A DNA stretch of 64,000 nt from CAUZWH01 sp965247665. GTDB lineage: Bacteria; Pseudomonadota; Alphaproteobacteria; SHVV01. The notes beneath the pieces are model-generated. The model was not told where the DNA came from. It worked only from the letters and a program-made list of their open reading frames with translations, and did no database searches. This document shows positions 29,461 through 38,224 of this stretch, in pieces. Both the position numbers and the translations under genes were made by a program. The stretch spans positions 372,001-436,000 of the forward strand of contig CBDFHH010000004.1 in assembly GCA_965247665.1 (NCBI GenBank). The letters are read 5' to 3'. Position 1 is the first letter of the stretch, and each line of letters begins with the position of its first letter.

Positions 29461-30719
29461 AGGGTCACCTCGCTGAAGGGTAGGAAATCGACCATCGTGC
29501 CGGCGGCGAGGTGGGTTAGATCCTCGGGAAGTTCGACGAGTCCGTCCGAATCGACGAGCGAGGACAGGATTCCGGCGCCCTGGCGTGCGAACTTACGCGC
29601 TGTGAGCTCACCACTCTCGTCGGTGATGAGCCGGGCCCGCACCCACTCGCGGCGATTCTGTTTCTTCCGGTGCTCAAAGTCGGCCCGCACCCGAAACAGA
29701 ACCGGGTCAACATCGCTTGCACCCGCCAGACGCAATATGAGCGGTCGCGCGAAGCGCAAAAACGTCACCATCGAAGCGACGGGATTGCCGGGCAGACCGA
29801 TGAACAGGGTGGGGCCGATCTGACCGAGCGCAAGGGGCCGTCCCGGTTTGATGGCCAGGCGCCAGAAATGCAGATACCCCAGTTCCTCGACCGCTGCCTT
29901 GACGTGATCCTCTTCGCCGACCGAGACCCCACCCGAACTTATGATCAGGTCGGCTCGATCGCCCGCTCCCTGCAGCGCGTTCCGAATAGCTTCGCCATCG
30001 TCCGCGAAGATGCCGAGATCGGTCACCTCGCAGCCGAGACCCTCGAGGAGCGCCAGCAGGACGTAGCGATTGGCATCGTAGACCCGACCGGGTTCGACCG
30101 GATCGCCCGGATCGCAGACCTCGTCCCCCGTCGACAGAACCGCCGCGCCCAATCGTCGATAGACTCCGACTTCGGGCAACCCGAGCGAGGCGATCAAGCC
30201 GACATCTTGGGGCCTTAATCTGTGCCCTCGTCGGAGCACCGTTGCGCCCGCTTCTACGTCCTCTCCCGCGCGGCGCCGGTTTGCGCCTCGCTTGAGACCA
30301 TGCGGTATGGTTACGCGGCCGCGTTCGTCCCCGGAGCAGTCCTCCTGCATCGCGATCGTATCCGCTCCCGTTGGCATGGCGGCTCCAGTGAAGATTCGCA
30401 CCGCTTGGCCGGGCTGGATCCGAGCGCCGAGCGGGTGGCCCGCGGCTGCACGCCCCGCGACCGTCAATTTCGTCGACTCGGCGTTTCGGTCGAGGTCGGA
30501 AAACGAGAACGCGTAGCCGTCGACGGCAGAATTATCCTGCGGCGGCACGTTGCGCCCAGCGACGACATCGTGGGCCAGAATGCGGTTCGCAGCGTTTCTC
30601 AAACCGGTGGTCTCGGTTTCCGCCGTCGCGCGAACGCGTTCGGCAATGAGCGCGAGCGCTTGTTCGGTCGTCATCAACGCGTCTCCGGCGGCAAAACAGT
30701 CGTCGCTCAGCTGTGCCAT
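29457..30719 (-). CDS. moeA: Molybdopterin molybdotransferase
   Basis: 420 aa. Inserts molybdate into adenylated molybdopterin. Domains in order: N-terminal region with PPQDNSAVDGYAF; the central MoCF-binding domain with STGDEV, RVYDANRYVL, SSGGVSVGEEDHVK and LPGNPVAS; and a C-terminal beta-barrel domain (about 340-420). Start at the ATG at 30719, one base after the mobB stop; an in-frame upstream extension lies inside mobB and is not coding. Confidence 0.95.
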   Translation of the reverse strand: MAQLSDDCFAAGDALMTTEQALALIAERVRATAETETTGLRNAANRILAHDVVAGRNVPPQDNSAVDGYAFSFSDLDRNAESTKLTVAGRAAAGHPLGARIQPGQAVRIFTGAAMPTGADTIAMQEDCSGDERGRVTIPHGLKRGANRRRAGEDVEAGATVLRRGHRLRPQDVGLIASLGLPEVGVYRRLGAAVLSTGDEVCDPGDPVEPGRVYDANRYVLLALLEGLGCEVTDLGIFADDGEAIRNALQGAGDRADLIISSGGVSVGEEDHVKAAVEELGYLHFWRLAIKPGRPLALGQIGPTLFIGLPGNPVASMVTFLRFARPLILRLAGASDVDPVLFRVRADFEHRKKQNRREWVRARLITDESGELTARKFARQGAGILSSLVDSDGLVELPEDLTHLAAGTMVDFLPFSEVTL

Positions 30720-30720
30720 G

Positions 30721-31260
30721 TCAGACCTGCCGATCGTGAGTTGGTTGCGGTGCCGGGTCGCAATTGCCCAAGCCGCAACGCGCGAGGATGAAGTCGGCGA
30801 TCCCGGAAACGTCGTCAAGGTCGAGTTGCGGTCGGCCGACCTCGGCGATGGGCTGATCGACGGCGACCGCGACGATGTTCTTGTCGTCCGGGGCTAGGAG
30901 CGGTTTTCCGACCACCGATCGATAAACCTCGAGCTTGTCGAACTTCTCGCGCTTGTAGCCTTCCACCAGGAGGAGGTCGACCGGATGCATCTTTGCAACC
31001 AGCTCGTCGAGCGTGGCCTCTTCGCCATTGCGGGTCTCATGCATTAGCGCCCACCGCTTCGCCGAGCTGATCATCACTTCGGTGGCGCCGGCCGAACGAT
31101 GCGCATGCGAATCACGCCCGGGCTGATCGATATCGAAGCTGTGATGGGCATGTTTGAGGGTGGAAACGATGAATCCCCGCGAGGTGAGCTCGGGTACAAG
31201 TCGTACGACGAGCGTGGTTTTGCCGCTTCCCTTCCAGCCGACGATGCCAAAGCGTTTCAT
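30721..31260 (-). CDS. mobB: Molybdopterin-guanine dinucleotide biosynthesis adapter protein
   Basis: 179 aa P-loop protein that binds GTP and assists MobA in attaching GMP to molybdopterin. Walker A GWKGSGKTTLV; conserved LKHAHHSFDIDQPGRDSHAH; LLLVEGYKREKFDKLEVYR. mobA itself is not in the window. First gene of the four-gene molybdenum cofactor set, 23 bp after pgsA on the same strand. Confidence 0.93.
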   Translation of the reverse strand: MKRFGIVGWKGSGKTTLVVRLVPELTSRGFIVSTLKHAHHSFDIDQPGRDSHAHRSAGATEVMISSAKRWALMHETRNGEEATLDELVAKMHPVDLLLVEGYKREKFDKLEVYRSVVGKPLLAPDDKNIVAVAVDQPIAEVGRPQLDLDDVSGIADFILARCGLGNCDPAPQPTHDRQV

Positions 31261-31283
31261 TGTGAAATGGCTTCGGGTTTCGT

Positions 31284-31904
31284 CTAACCGACCCGGTTTC
31301 GCGATTCGACCGGTGATTCCGCGCGCTTACCACGATGCGGGTCCCTGTCTACGCTGCGTATGTGGTGAAGCCCGGCGCGAAGATAGTCGTAGCCCGTATA
31401 CAGGGTAAGAAGGGCTGCAAGCCACAACCCGTAGCCGCCGATTTCGGCTGCGGGAATGCCGAATGGCGCTGCCGTGCCGATGAGAAGAAACCCCAACGCG
31501 ACCATCTGAAGCGCAGTCTTCCACTTTGCCAGATTGCTCACCGGCACGCTGACACTAACTTCGGCCAGAAATTCGCGCAGGCCCGAAACCACTATCTCAC
31601 GGCACAGGATGACCATGGCGGCCAGCGTGGTGACGCCGCTGATCCGGTCGAGCGCGACGAGCACCAGAATAACCGCCGCGACCAGGAGTTTGTCGGCTAC
31701 GGGATCGAGGAAGCGCCCGATCGCGGATACCTGTCCACGGCTGCGCGCAAAATAGCCGTCGAAATAATCGGTGATGGCGGCCGCGGCGAATATCAGCAGC
31801 GCTGCCCAGTTACCGGCGGGGTCATCGAGGTAACACGCGGCGACCAACGCCGGGATGAGCGCGATGCGTGCGATCGTCAGAATGTTGGGTAGCGTTACCA
31901 GCAT
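31284..31904 (-). CDS. pgsA: CDP-diacylglycerol-glycerol-3-phosphate 3-phosphatidyltransferase
   Basis: 206 aa membrane enzyme making phosphatidylglycerol phosphate. The CDP-alcohol phosphotransferase signature DG-x2-AR-x8-G-x3-D-x3-D is intact (about residues 42-65). N-terminus MLVTLPNILTIARIALIP is typical; the open frame upstream of 31904 belongs to the uvrC region. The C-terminus carries an extra Arg/Asp-rich tail (SVDRDPHRGKRAESPVESRN). 46 bp downstream of uvrC. Confidence 0.95.
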   Translation of the reverse strand: MLVTLPNILTIARIALIPALVAACYLDDPAGNWAALLIFAAAAITDYFDGYFARSRGQVSAIGRFLDPVADKLLVAAVILVLVALDRISGVTTLAAMVILCREIVVSGLREFLAEVSVSVPVSNLAKWKTALQMVALGFLLIGTAAPFGIPAAEIGGYGLWLAALLTLYTGYDYLRAGLHHIRSVDRDPHRGKRAESPVESRNRVG

Positions 31905-31950
31905 TGCCCCGGTCCTTCCGCGGCAACTATACACCCTGGTCTTGACCGGC

Positions 31951-33987
31951 TCATTCGTCGCTGTGGAAGTGGTGGTAGATCGTCTGAGCGACGGCTTTGC
32001 TGATGCCATCGACCTGCTCCAGGTCGCGCAAGCCCGCCTGAGCAACGGCGCGCGCCGATCCGAAATGGTGGAGCAAAGCCCGCTTGCGCTGCGAACCGAC
32101 TCCCCGAATTTCATCGAGAGGAGATCGCGTCATCGCCCGACTGCGCCTGGCGCGGTGGGCGGATATCGCAAAGCGATGGGCTTCGTCGCGCAGGCGCTGC
32201 ATGAAATAGAGGACAGGATCGTTGGGTGGAAGCATGAACGGATCGCGCCCCGGAAGAAAAAACCGCTCGCGACCTGCGTTGCGATCAGGCCCCTTGGCAA
32301 TCGCTATCAGGCCGACATCGGTGACAGCAAGATCGGCAAAAATCTGCATCACCGCACCGAGTTGTCCGGCGCCGCCATCGATGACGATCAGGTCCGGCCA
32401 GAGGTCGCTGGCGCGATCCTCGTCTTCCTTCATCAAGCGTCGAAATCGCCGTTCCAGCACTTCTTGCATCATGCCGTAGTCGTCGCCGGGCGCGATGTTC
32501 TGGCCCTTAATATTGAACTTCCGATAGCTGTTCTTGAGGAACCCGTCAGATCCCGCCGCGATCATGCTCCCGACCTGGTTGGTTCCGGAAACATGCGAGT
32601 TGTCAAAAACTTCGATCCGTTCAGGCGTAGCATCGAGGCCGAACGTGGCCGCGACCCGATCGAGCAAGTCGCGTTGAGATGCGCTCTCTGCCAGTCGCCT
32701 GCTCAGTGCCTCGCGTGCGTTGAGCACCGCCTGATCGACCAACTCGCGCTTGCGGCCGCGTTGCGGCGTTAGCAAACGAACCGTCGATTCGGCTCTGATT
32801 GCAAGCGCCTCCGCGATCAGCGATCGCGCCTCGACGTCGTGGCTAAGCAGTATCTGCTTTGGCGGTAGCTTGTCGGCATAGAACTGGGCGACGAAAGCGG
32901 TGAGGACTGCGGTGACGGACGCGTCCCGTTCGTGCCGCGGGAAATAGGCGCGATTGCCGTAATTTTGTCCGCTACGGAAGAAGAACACCTGCACGCAGAC
33001 CCGACCAGCCTCGCGGGCGGCAGCTATGATGTCGGCATCGCCAACGGCACCGGTGTTGATGCCCTGGCGGGCTTGGATCTGCGACAAAGCGCGGATGCGG
33101 TCGCGGTAGAGCGCTGCGGCTTCGAAGTCAAGGGAGGCGCTCGCATTTTGCATTCGCGCGGAGAGTCTGCGCTGAACGTCTCTGCTTTCACCCCTGAGAA
33201 ACGCGCGGGTTTCATCGACCAACGTGTCGTAGTCTTCGCGTTCGATGCGTCCGACACACGGCGCCGTGCAACGCTTGATCTGATATTGCAGACAAGGCCG
33301 GGTGCGACTATCGAACACGCTGTCCGAGCAGGAACGCAAAGGGAACGCCCGCTGCAGGGCGTTGATGGTGCCGTTGACTGCGCCGGCCGAGGCGAAAGGC
33401 CCAAAATACTCGCCTTTGGCCGCACGTGCACCGCGGTATTTGGTGATCTGCGGCCACTCATGGTCGCGCCGCAGCAGGATGAACGGGAACGACTTATCGT
33501 CCCGTAAGATGATATTGAAACGTGGTTTTAGCTTCTTAATGAGGTTTGATTCGAGGAGCAGCGCCTCTACTTCGGTATGGGTTGCGATTATTTCGACCGC
33601 CGCCGTCATCCGGACCATTTGCAGGATACGGTGCGGTTGGCCAACCGTGCGGGTATAGCTGGTTAGCCGCTTTTTCAGGTTTTTAGCCTTGCCGACGTAG
33701 AGCACTTCGTCGTCGGCGCCCAGCATTCGGTACACGCCAGGCCGCTGCGTGAGGGTTGTTACCTGCGCTCGGATGACTTCGCGGCCCGATCGCGAATCCT
33801 CCGCTTCCGGGCACAGCGGGAGCGCCTCCCATGCCGCCGGCTCGCGCCACACGGGAGCCTTGGAAATACGCGGCTTGCGTCGCGTTGGACTGGACCGGAC
33901 ACCTATCCCGTTGCCGTCGGGGTCAGTCATGGAAACGGTCGAGGGCATCGCCCCGGCAAATCGAATTGGGTTCGTCGTAGACCGCAC
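31951..33987 (-). CDS. uvrC: UvrABC excinuclease subunit C
   Basis: Makes both incisions around DNA lesions with UvrB. 678 aa (659 from the ATG at 33930). GIY-YIG nuclease near residue 75 (PGVYRMLGADDEVLYVGKA), a Cys-rich loop (CLQYQIKRCTAPCVGRI), UVR motif (about 265-300), the RNase H-like C-terminal nuclease with VFDNSHVSGTNQVGSM, and tandem HhH at the end. There are about 70 residues before the GIY domain, more than most UvrC. The first ATG is kept, but the start is uncertain. Confidence 0.95.
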   Translation of the reverse strand: MRSTTNPIRFAGAMPSTVSMTDPDGNGIGVRSSPTRRKPRISKAPVWREPAAWEALPLCPEAEDSRSGREVIRAQVTTLTQRPGVYRMLGADDEVLYVGKAKNLKKRLTSYTRTVGQPHRILQMVRMTAAVEIIATHTEVEALLLESNLIKKLKPRFNIILRDDKSFPFILLRRDHEWPQITKYRGARAAKGEYFGPFASAGAVNGTINALQRAFPLRSCSDSVFDSRTRPCLQYQIKRCTAPCVGRIEREDYDTLVDETRAFLRGESRDVQRRLSARMQNASASLDFEAAALYRDRIRALSQIQARQGINTGAVGDADIIAAAREAGRVCVQVFFFRSGQNYGNRAYFPRHERDASVTAVLTAFVAQFYADKLPPKQILLSHDVEARSLIAEALAIRAESTVRLLTPQRGRKRELVDQAVLNAREALSRRLAESASQRDLLDRVAATFGLDATPERIEVFDNSHVSGTNQVGSMIAAGSDGFLKNSYRKFNIKGQNIAPGDDYGMMQEVLERRFRRLMKEDEDRASDLWPDLIVIDGGAGQLGAVMQIFADLAVTDVGLIAIAKGPDRNAGRERFFLPGRDPFMLPPNDPVLYFMQRLRDEAHRFAISAHRARRSRAMTRSPLDEIRGVGSQRKRALLHHFGSARAVAQAGLRDLEQVDGISKAVAQTIYHHFHSDE

Positions 33988-34334
33988 ACGCCGCCCTGGG
34001 TGGCGGACAATGGCACTTCGCCGCCGGCGAGCATCGGTTGGTCGTTGGGTTTCTCACGGCTTGGTTACACTATCCACTTTTTGTGTGGGTAACACTGTGG
34101 ACAAGTCCCGCTTGGCTCGCGCCAACTGGCAAAATCCAGCCCTTTTCTGCGAAATGCCTAATTTTTCAGCAATATCTTTAAGGTATTGATTTGATTGATA
34201 TTTTTTATGTCAAGCGTGTTAACACCAAATAGCTTGTAGCATTTCGTTGTTTAAATACTGAGAATTGCGAAGCGATCAAGTAATCGATTCATTCTGTGTA
34301 CAACTTCGCTACTCCCAACACTATCCCGCATCGG
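33988..34334. other. AT-rich intergenic region with DnaA-box-like sites
   Basis: 347 bp with no gene. 34084 TGTGGGTAA and 34096 TGTGGACAA each differ by one base from the DnaA box TGTGGATAA; 34070 CTATCCACT and 34296 TGTGTACAA differ by two. They are followed by a markedly AT-rich stretch (34150-34270) in an otherwise GC-rich window. It may be a replication origin, a DnaA-regulated promoter or simply a low-GC spacer. Confidence 0.4.
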
Positions 34335-34760
34335 CTACCTACCTATGGTTGTGCGGGTTCGTTGAATTTCAACGCCGACGCTTGCGGCTTCCGCGATCAC
34401 TTGAAGCTTTTCCACCCGCACACGGCATCTCAGGACGCGATCGTCGTTCAAGCACATATCAGCGATCATCTCGGCCAAGGTCTCGACCAGATTGACGTGT
34501 CCGGCCGCGATAATGGCTTTGATCCCTTCGACGATGTCCTCGTAGCAAACCACGTCGCTTAGTTGATCCGAGCGGCTGCCCTCGTCCTCAACGAAGAGAT
34601 CGACATTGAGACGGACCGGTTGTGTGGTAACCCGCTCGAAGGTATGGACCCCGATTTTTGCACCGAGCTCGAGATCGCGAACAAAGACGTGGCGTATGCC
34701 GGTTCCTGATCCGTCGATCGTTACGGATGGCTGCGGGTCCGGAGCGGATGGCGGCTTCAT
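34335..34760 (-). CDS. folB: Dihydroneopterin aldolase family protein
   Basis: 141 aa. Cleaves 7,8-dihydroneopterin in folate synthesis. After a ~20-residue N-terminal extension come VFVRDLELGAKIGVHTFER, LNVDLFVED, VVCYEDIVEGIKAII, VETLAEMIADMCL and the catalytic-Lys strand CRVRVEKLQVI. Three bases after the SDR gene on the same strand; together they suggest a pterin/folate pair. Confidence 0.88.
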   Translation of the reverse strand: MKPPSAPDPQPSVTIDGSGTGIRHVFVRDLELGAKIGVHTFERVTTQPVRLNVDLFVEDEGSRSDQLSDVVCYEDIVEGIKAIIAAGHVNLVETLAEMIADMCLNDDRVLRCRVRVEKLQVIAEAASVGVEIQRTRTTIGR

Positions 34761-34763
34761 GGC

Positions 34764-35513
34764 TTACTCCAGGATGGTACCGGTGAGAGGGGTCGCCAGA
34801 TGTTGGCCGGCGTCCAGCGCGATCATCTGGCCGGTTAGCGACGGCGACTCGAGGACAAATGCAACAGCTCTAGCGATATCTTGGACGCTAACGGCCCGTT
34901 GCAGCGGCGTGGATGCCACCTGGCGGTGGAAGTCCTCATCGCTCTGACGTTGGCTCGGTAGCGTTGGACCGGGGCCAATCGCATTGACGCGAATACGCGG
35001 AGCCAACGCCAAGGCGGAGGTCCGGGTCAAAGTCCACAGCGCACATTTGGTTAGCGTGTAGGACATGAAATACGGGGTGAGGTTCCACACGCGCTGGTCG
35101 AGGATATTGATCACATTACCGGTTTCCGCATCGGGCAGCTGGCGAGAAAACGCCTGCGTCAATAGGAACGGGGCGCGGAGATTCAGGTCGAAGTGGCGCG
35201 ACCACGATTCCCGCGTCGTGCTGGCAATGTCATCGGCCTCGAACACCGATGCGTTGTTGACCAAGCATAAGACCGGCCCGAGGTCATCGGCGATGCGGTC
35301 GATCAGACCGATCGCCTCCGTTTCGCGGGAAAGGTCGGCGGCGAAGCACGCAGCTTGACCGCCGCCGCCGGTAATCTCCTCGGCGAGTTCGCGCGCCTCA
35401 GCTTCGGACTTGCGGTAGTGGATTGCCACGGTCCACGCATTCGCCGCCAAGCCCGCTGCGATGGCTCGCCCGATGCGCACGCCGCCGCCGGTAACCAGTG
35501 CAACGCCGGTCAT
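34764..35513 (-). CDS. Short-chain dehydrogenase (FolM/pteridine-reductase-like)
   Basis: 249 aa NAD(P)H-dependent SDR. Cofactor loop VTGGGVRIGRAIA; the Arg after GGG and the NADPH-type HYRKS favour NADPH. NNAS motif, active-site Tyr-x3-Lys (SYTLTKCA) and the C-terminal GQMIALDAGQHLA. The GGxRRIG-like nucleotide loop, YFMSYTLTK site and adjacency to folB point to a dihydropteridine or dihydromonapterin reductase role (FolM). Generic SDR is the alternative. Confidence 0.85.
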   Translation of the reverse strand: MTGVALVTGGGVRIGRAIAAGLAANAWTVAIHYRKSEAEARELAEEITGGGGQAACFAADLSRETEAIGLIDRIADDLGPVLCLVNNASVFEADDIASTTRESWSRHFDLNLRAPFLLTQAFSRQLPDAETGNVINILDQRVWNLTPYFMSYTLTKCALWTLTRTSALALAPRIRVNAIGPGPTLPSQRQSDEDFHRQVASTPLQRAVSVQDIARAVAFVLESPSLTGQMIALDAGQHLATPLTGTILE

Positions 35514-35554
35514 CGCGCAGCGTTCGGTTCGTTCTGCATGGGACGGATTTTAGA

Positions 35555-36529
35555 TTAGCTTTGGGCGGCGGCAACGCCCGATATGCCGAGAAACTGGCTG
35601 GCCACATATCCGGCATAGGCAATCACCAGGAGCGCGCCCGCGAACCGCCCAATCGGCCGGCGCTGGACCACGAATGGGAGCAAAAGCACGGCCGCACCCA
35701 GCATCACCCAAAAGTCGAAGGCGAGGAATTTCTCCGGCACGGGAACGGTACCAACGATCGATGCCGCGCCCATCACGGCGAGTATGTTGAACAGATTGCT
35801 GCCGATGACATTTCCGATCGCAACGTCGCCGTGCTTGCGAATCGCCGCCATCAGACAAGTCGCCAGTTCGGGCAACGACGTGCCGATCGCCACCAGCGTC
35901 AGCCCGATGACGGCATCCGATATGCCGAAACTTCGAGCGATCACGCTCGCTCCTTCGACCAGCAGATAGGATCCTACCATGAGGGCGAGCAGACCGCCGA
36001 CGATCGCGAATAAGGTAACGAGAACCGACCCGGGGACCGACGGGATTTCCTCGACCTCCGAAACAACCGCCATGGCGTCTTCTTGGTCGCGCATAGCGCG
36101 GCGATAGGAATCGGTTAGAAATGCGACGAACAGAGCCAGTAACACCAGCCCGTGCCCCCACTGCAGCGCCTCCGTCCAGCTAAAGGCGACCAACAGTACG
36201 CTGGCGAGAAACATGTAGAGCATCGTCCGGTTCAGGAGATGCCCCTCGCAGATGATCGGTGCCAGCAGGGCAGGGATACCGAGAACCATCAGGATGTTCG
36301 CAATATTGCTGCCGACCACGTTGCCGATCGCGATTCCCGGAGATCCTGCGATTACCGCTTCGACACTGACAACCAGCTCCGGCGCCGAGGTGCCGAGAGC
36401 GACGACCGTCAACCCGATAATCAGCGTCGAGACCCCCAAGCGGCGAGCCAGAGAAACCGAGCCCCGTACCAGAAAATCGCCGCCAAGCAGCAAGACGAGC
36501 AAGCCGGTGGCGGTCATCACGTACATCAT
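35555..36529 (-). CDS. Calcium/sodium antiporter family protein (YrbG-like)
   Basis: 324 aa inner-membrane CaCA exchanger with ten predicted helices in two inverted halves. Each half carries the ion-binding alpha repeat: ALGTSAPELVVSVEA plus GNVVGSNIANILMVLG, and AIGTSLPELATCLM plus GNVIGSNLFNILAVMG. It lies 136 bp downstream of the DUF1538-PII-CBS unit on the same strand and may be read through from it, though spacing suggests a separate promoter. Confidence 0.93.
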   Translation of the reverse strand: MMYVMTATGLLVLLLGGDFLVRGSVSLARRLGVSTLIIGLTVVALGTSAPELVVSVEAVIAGSPGIAIGNVVGSNIANILMVLGIPALLAPIICEGHLLNRTMLYMFLASVLLVAFSWTEALQWGHGLVLLALFVAFLTDSYRRAMRDQEDAMAVVSEVEEIPSVPGSVLVTLFAIVGGLLALMVGSYLLVEGASVIARSFGISDAVIGLTLVAIGTSLPELATCLMAAIRKHGDVAIGNVIGSNLFNILAVMGAASIVGTVPVPEKFLAFDFWVMLGAAVLLLPFVVQRRPIGRFAGALLVIAYAGYVASQFLGISGVAAAQS

Positions 36530-36665
36530 GGAAAGGAGCTTTCGCTAGGTGGCGCGCGGATGCCGGCAGCGGCTGCGCGCGATTCAGCGCTCAGCGTCGA
36601 CCTCAATATAAGGGCCGTAAATGGGGCCTCAAGAGCAATCGTACGAAGCGGCGGGACGCCGCCCG

Positions 36666-37097
36666 CTATTCCTTGCGTTCGTGCTCCTTGGTTTCAACGA
36701 CGTGGGCGTAGCGCACGACCATGTCGCGCAGGGTGACGATGCCCAGCAACGTACGGTCATGATCCACGACCAGACCGCGGGACAGGTTGAACTTGTCGAG
36801 CAGGCGGATGGCATAACGGATGTCCATATCGCGATCGAGTGTGAGCACGGGCTTGCTCATGATCTCGTAGACGTTGATGCGATCGGGCGAGCGTTTTTCC
36901 GCAATGACATGTTTGGCAATGTCCGAGATGACGATAATCCCAAGTTCGTCGCGTTCGTCGCGTCGCTCGATGACCAGCGAGCTCTGGCCGTATTCGTCGA
37001 GGAGCTTGAGCGCTTCGCGGACGGTCGCCATACGATCTATCGTCTGGACCGGCCGGGTCATGACCTCGCTGACCTTGATGTAGGGGTGGGTGGTCAT
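36666..37097 (-). CDS. CBS-pair domain protein
   Basis: 143 aa consisting almost entirely of two CBS repeats: first about residues 8-68 (VSEVMTRPVQTIDRMATVRE), second about 75-135 (YEIMSKPVLTLDRDMDIRYA). CBS pairs bind adenosine nucleotides or SAM and switch partner proteins. ATG overlaps the PII-like stop by four bases, so it is translationally coupled as the last gene of the DUF1538 unit. Probably a sensor or regulator of the membrane proteins encoded upstream. Confidence 0.88.
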   Translation of the reverse strand: MTTHPYIKVSEVMTRPVQTIDRMATVREALKLLDEYGQSSLVIERRDERDELGIIVISDIAKHVIAEKRSPDRINVYEIMSKPVLTLDRDMDIRYAIRLLDKFNLSRGLVVDHDRTLLGIVTLRDMVVRYAHVVETKEHERKE

Positions 37098-37444
37098 ACT
37101 TCGTCCTTGATCTCTTCCGAAATCGTCGTCAGTTGGCTCGACAGGCCCACGGCATCCTCGATTTCCACTTGGAACGCGATACCGGCCCCTTTCTCTTCCT
37201 CAAAACGGCCCACCGCGGCGATGGTTTCGAGAATATCGCGTGCGATCTGATCGGCAACCAGAAACATCAGCAGATCCCGGCGACCACTGAGGTCAAGCCC
37301 GAGAAAGGTCTTCTCCGGTACCAGGCCTTCCCCGCGCGCACTGGTGATCACCGTAGCTCCCGTCGCGCCCGCCTCTCGCGCTGCGTCGAGAATCGAATCG
37401 GTATTCTCGTCGCGTACCAAAGCCATAATCAATTTCAGTTTCAC
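37094..37444 (-). CDS. PII-like signalling protein
   Basis: 116 aa ferredoxin-like fold of the PII/GlnK superfamily: KLKLIMALVRDENTDSILDA, AREAGATGATVITSARGEGL, DLLMFLVADQIARDIL and a C-terminal AGIAFQVEIEDAVGLSSQ. The T-loop is short (VPEKTFLGLDLSG) and lacks the uridylylated Tyr of GlnB, so control would be by ligand binding. GTG start after AGGAAAGGAAAG, overlapping the DUF1538 gene upstream by four bases. Context suggests it binds and gates the DUF1538 proteins, as GlnK does AmtB. Confidence 0.85.
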   Translation of the reverse strand: MKLKLIMALVRDENTDSILDAAREAGATGATVITSARGEGLVPEKTFLGLDLSGRRDLLMFLVADQIARDILETIAAVGRFEEEKGAGIAFQVEIEDAVGLSSQLTTISEEIKDEV

Positions 37445-38223
37445 GGTGCTTTCCTTTCCTGAATCGTCGAGCGACGGCGCCGCCAGCCCGTGATTTGGGC
37501 GTAGCCCATGACCGACATGATTGGGAACAAGCTGGCGAATGCGATCAGGCCAAATCCATCGACCAGGGGATCGCGGCCCGGGATCGTGGTCGCCAACCCC
37601 AGCCCGAGCGCCGCGAGCAGGGGCACGGTGACCGATGACGTGGTCACGCCGCCGGAATCGTATGCGAGCGGGATGATCGCGCGGTTCACCCGTATCGTCT
37701 GTAAAACCACGACCATGTAGCCGACGATGATGAAGTGGTAGAGCGGGAGTCCGCTGACGATGCGGAACGCGCCAAGTGCGACCCCGACGCCGACTCCGGT
37801 CGCAACCGCAATGCGCAGCCCCAGCGCGGTAATCGTGCCTGCGGAGACGGTTTGCGCCTTCAAGGAAACGGCGATCAACGAGGGCTCCGCAAGGGCCGAG
37901 GCGAAGCCTATGCTGGCGGCGAACGCGTAGACCCATAGATACGTCGCCCAACTCGCATCTCCTGATAGCGCGCCAAGGAATTCGGGCGCGGTGAGTTGTC
38001 GGGCCATGGCCCGGCCGAGCGGAAACAAAGCTCCTTCAAGCCCGATCAGGAACAGACTGAGCCCGATCAGAACGTAGACGAAACCGGCAATGACTTGCCG
38101 TAAATTGGGGAGTGGCCGACGGATCACCCCGTACTGGAAAACAAAGATCATGGTCACGATCGGCAGCAGGTCGATCGCGGTGCCGAGAATGGTCGAGAGT
38201 ATCTGAGCGCCGCTCATGACCAA
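37441..38223 (-). CDS. DUF1538 membrane protein, second copy
   Basis: 260 aa with about seven hydrophobic helices. The strongest conserved block is YDSGGVTTSSVTVPLLAALG followed by PGRDPLVDGFGLIAFASLFP. Also ALAEPSLIAVS in an inner loop. Function unknown; the helix pattern and paired copies suggest a heterodimeric transporter or channel. It starts one base after the first copy ends and its stop overlaps the PII-like start. Confidence 0.9.
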   Translation of the reverse strand: MVMSGAQILSTILGTAIDLLPIVTMIFVFQYGVIRRPLPNLRQVIAGFVYVLIGLSLFLIGLEGALFPLGRAMARQLTAPEFLGALSGDASWATYLWVYAFAASIGFASALAEPSLIAVSLKAQTVSAGTITALGLRIAVATGVGVGVALGAFRIVSGLPLYHFIIVGYMVVVLQTIRVNRAIIPLAYDSGGVTTSSVTVPLLAALGLGLATTIPGRDPLVDGFGLIAFASLFPIMSVMGYAQITGWRRRRSTIQERKAP

Positions 38224-38224
38224 T

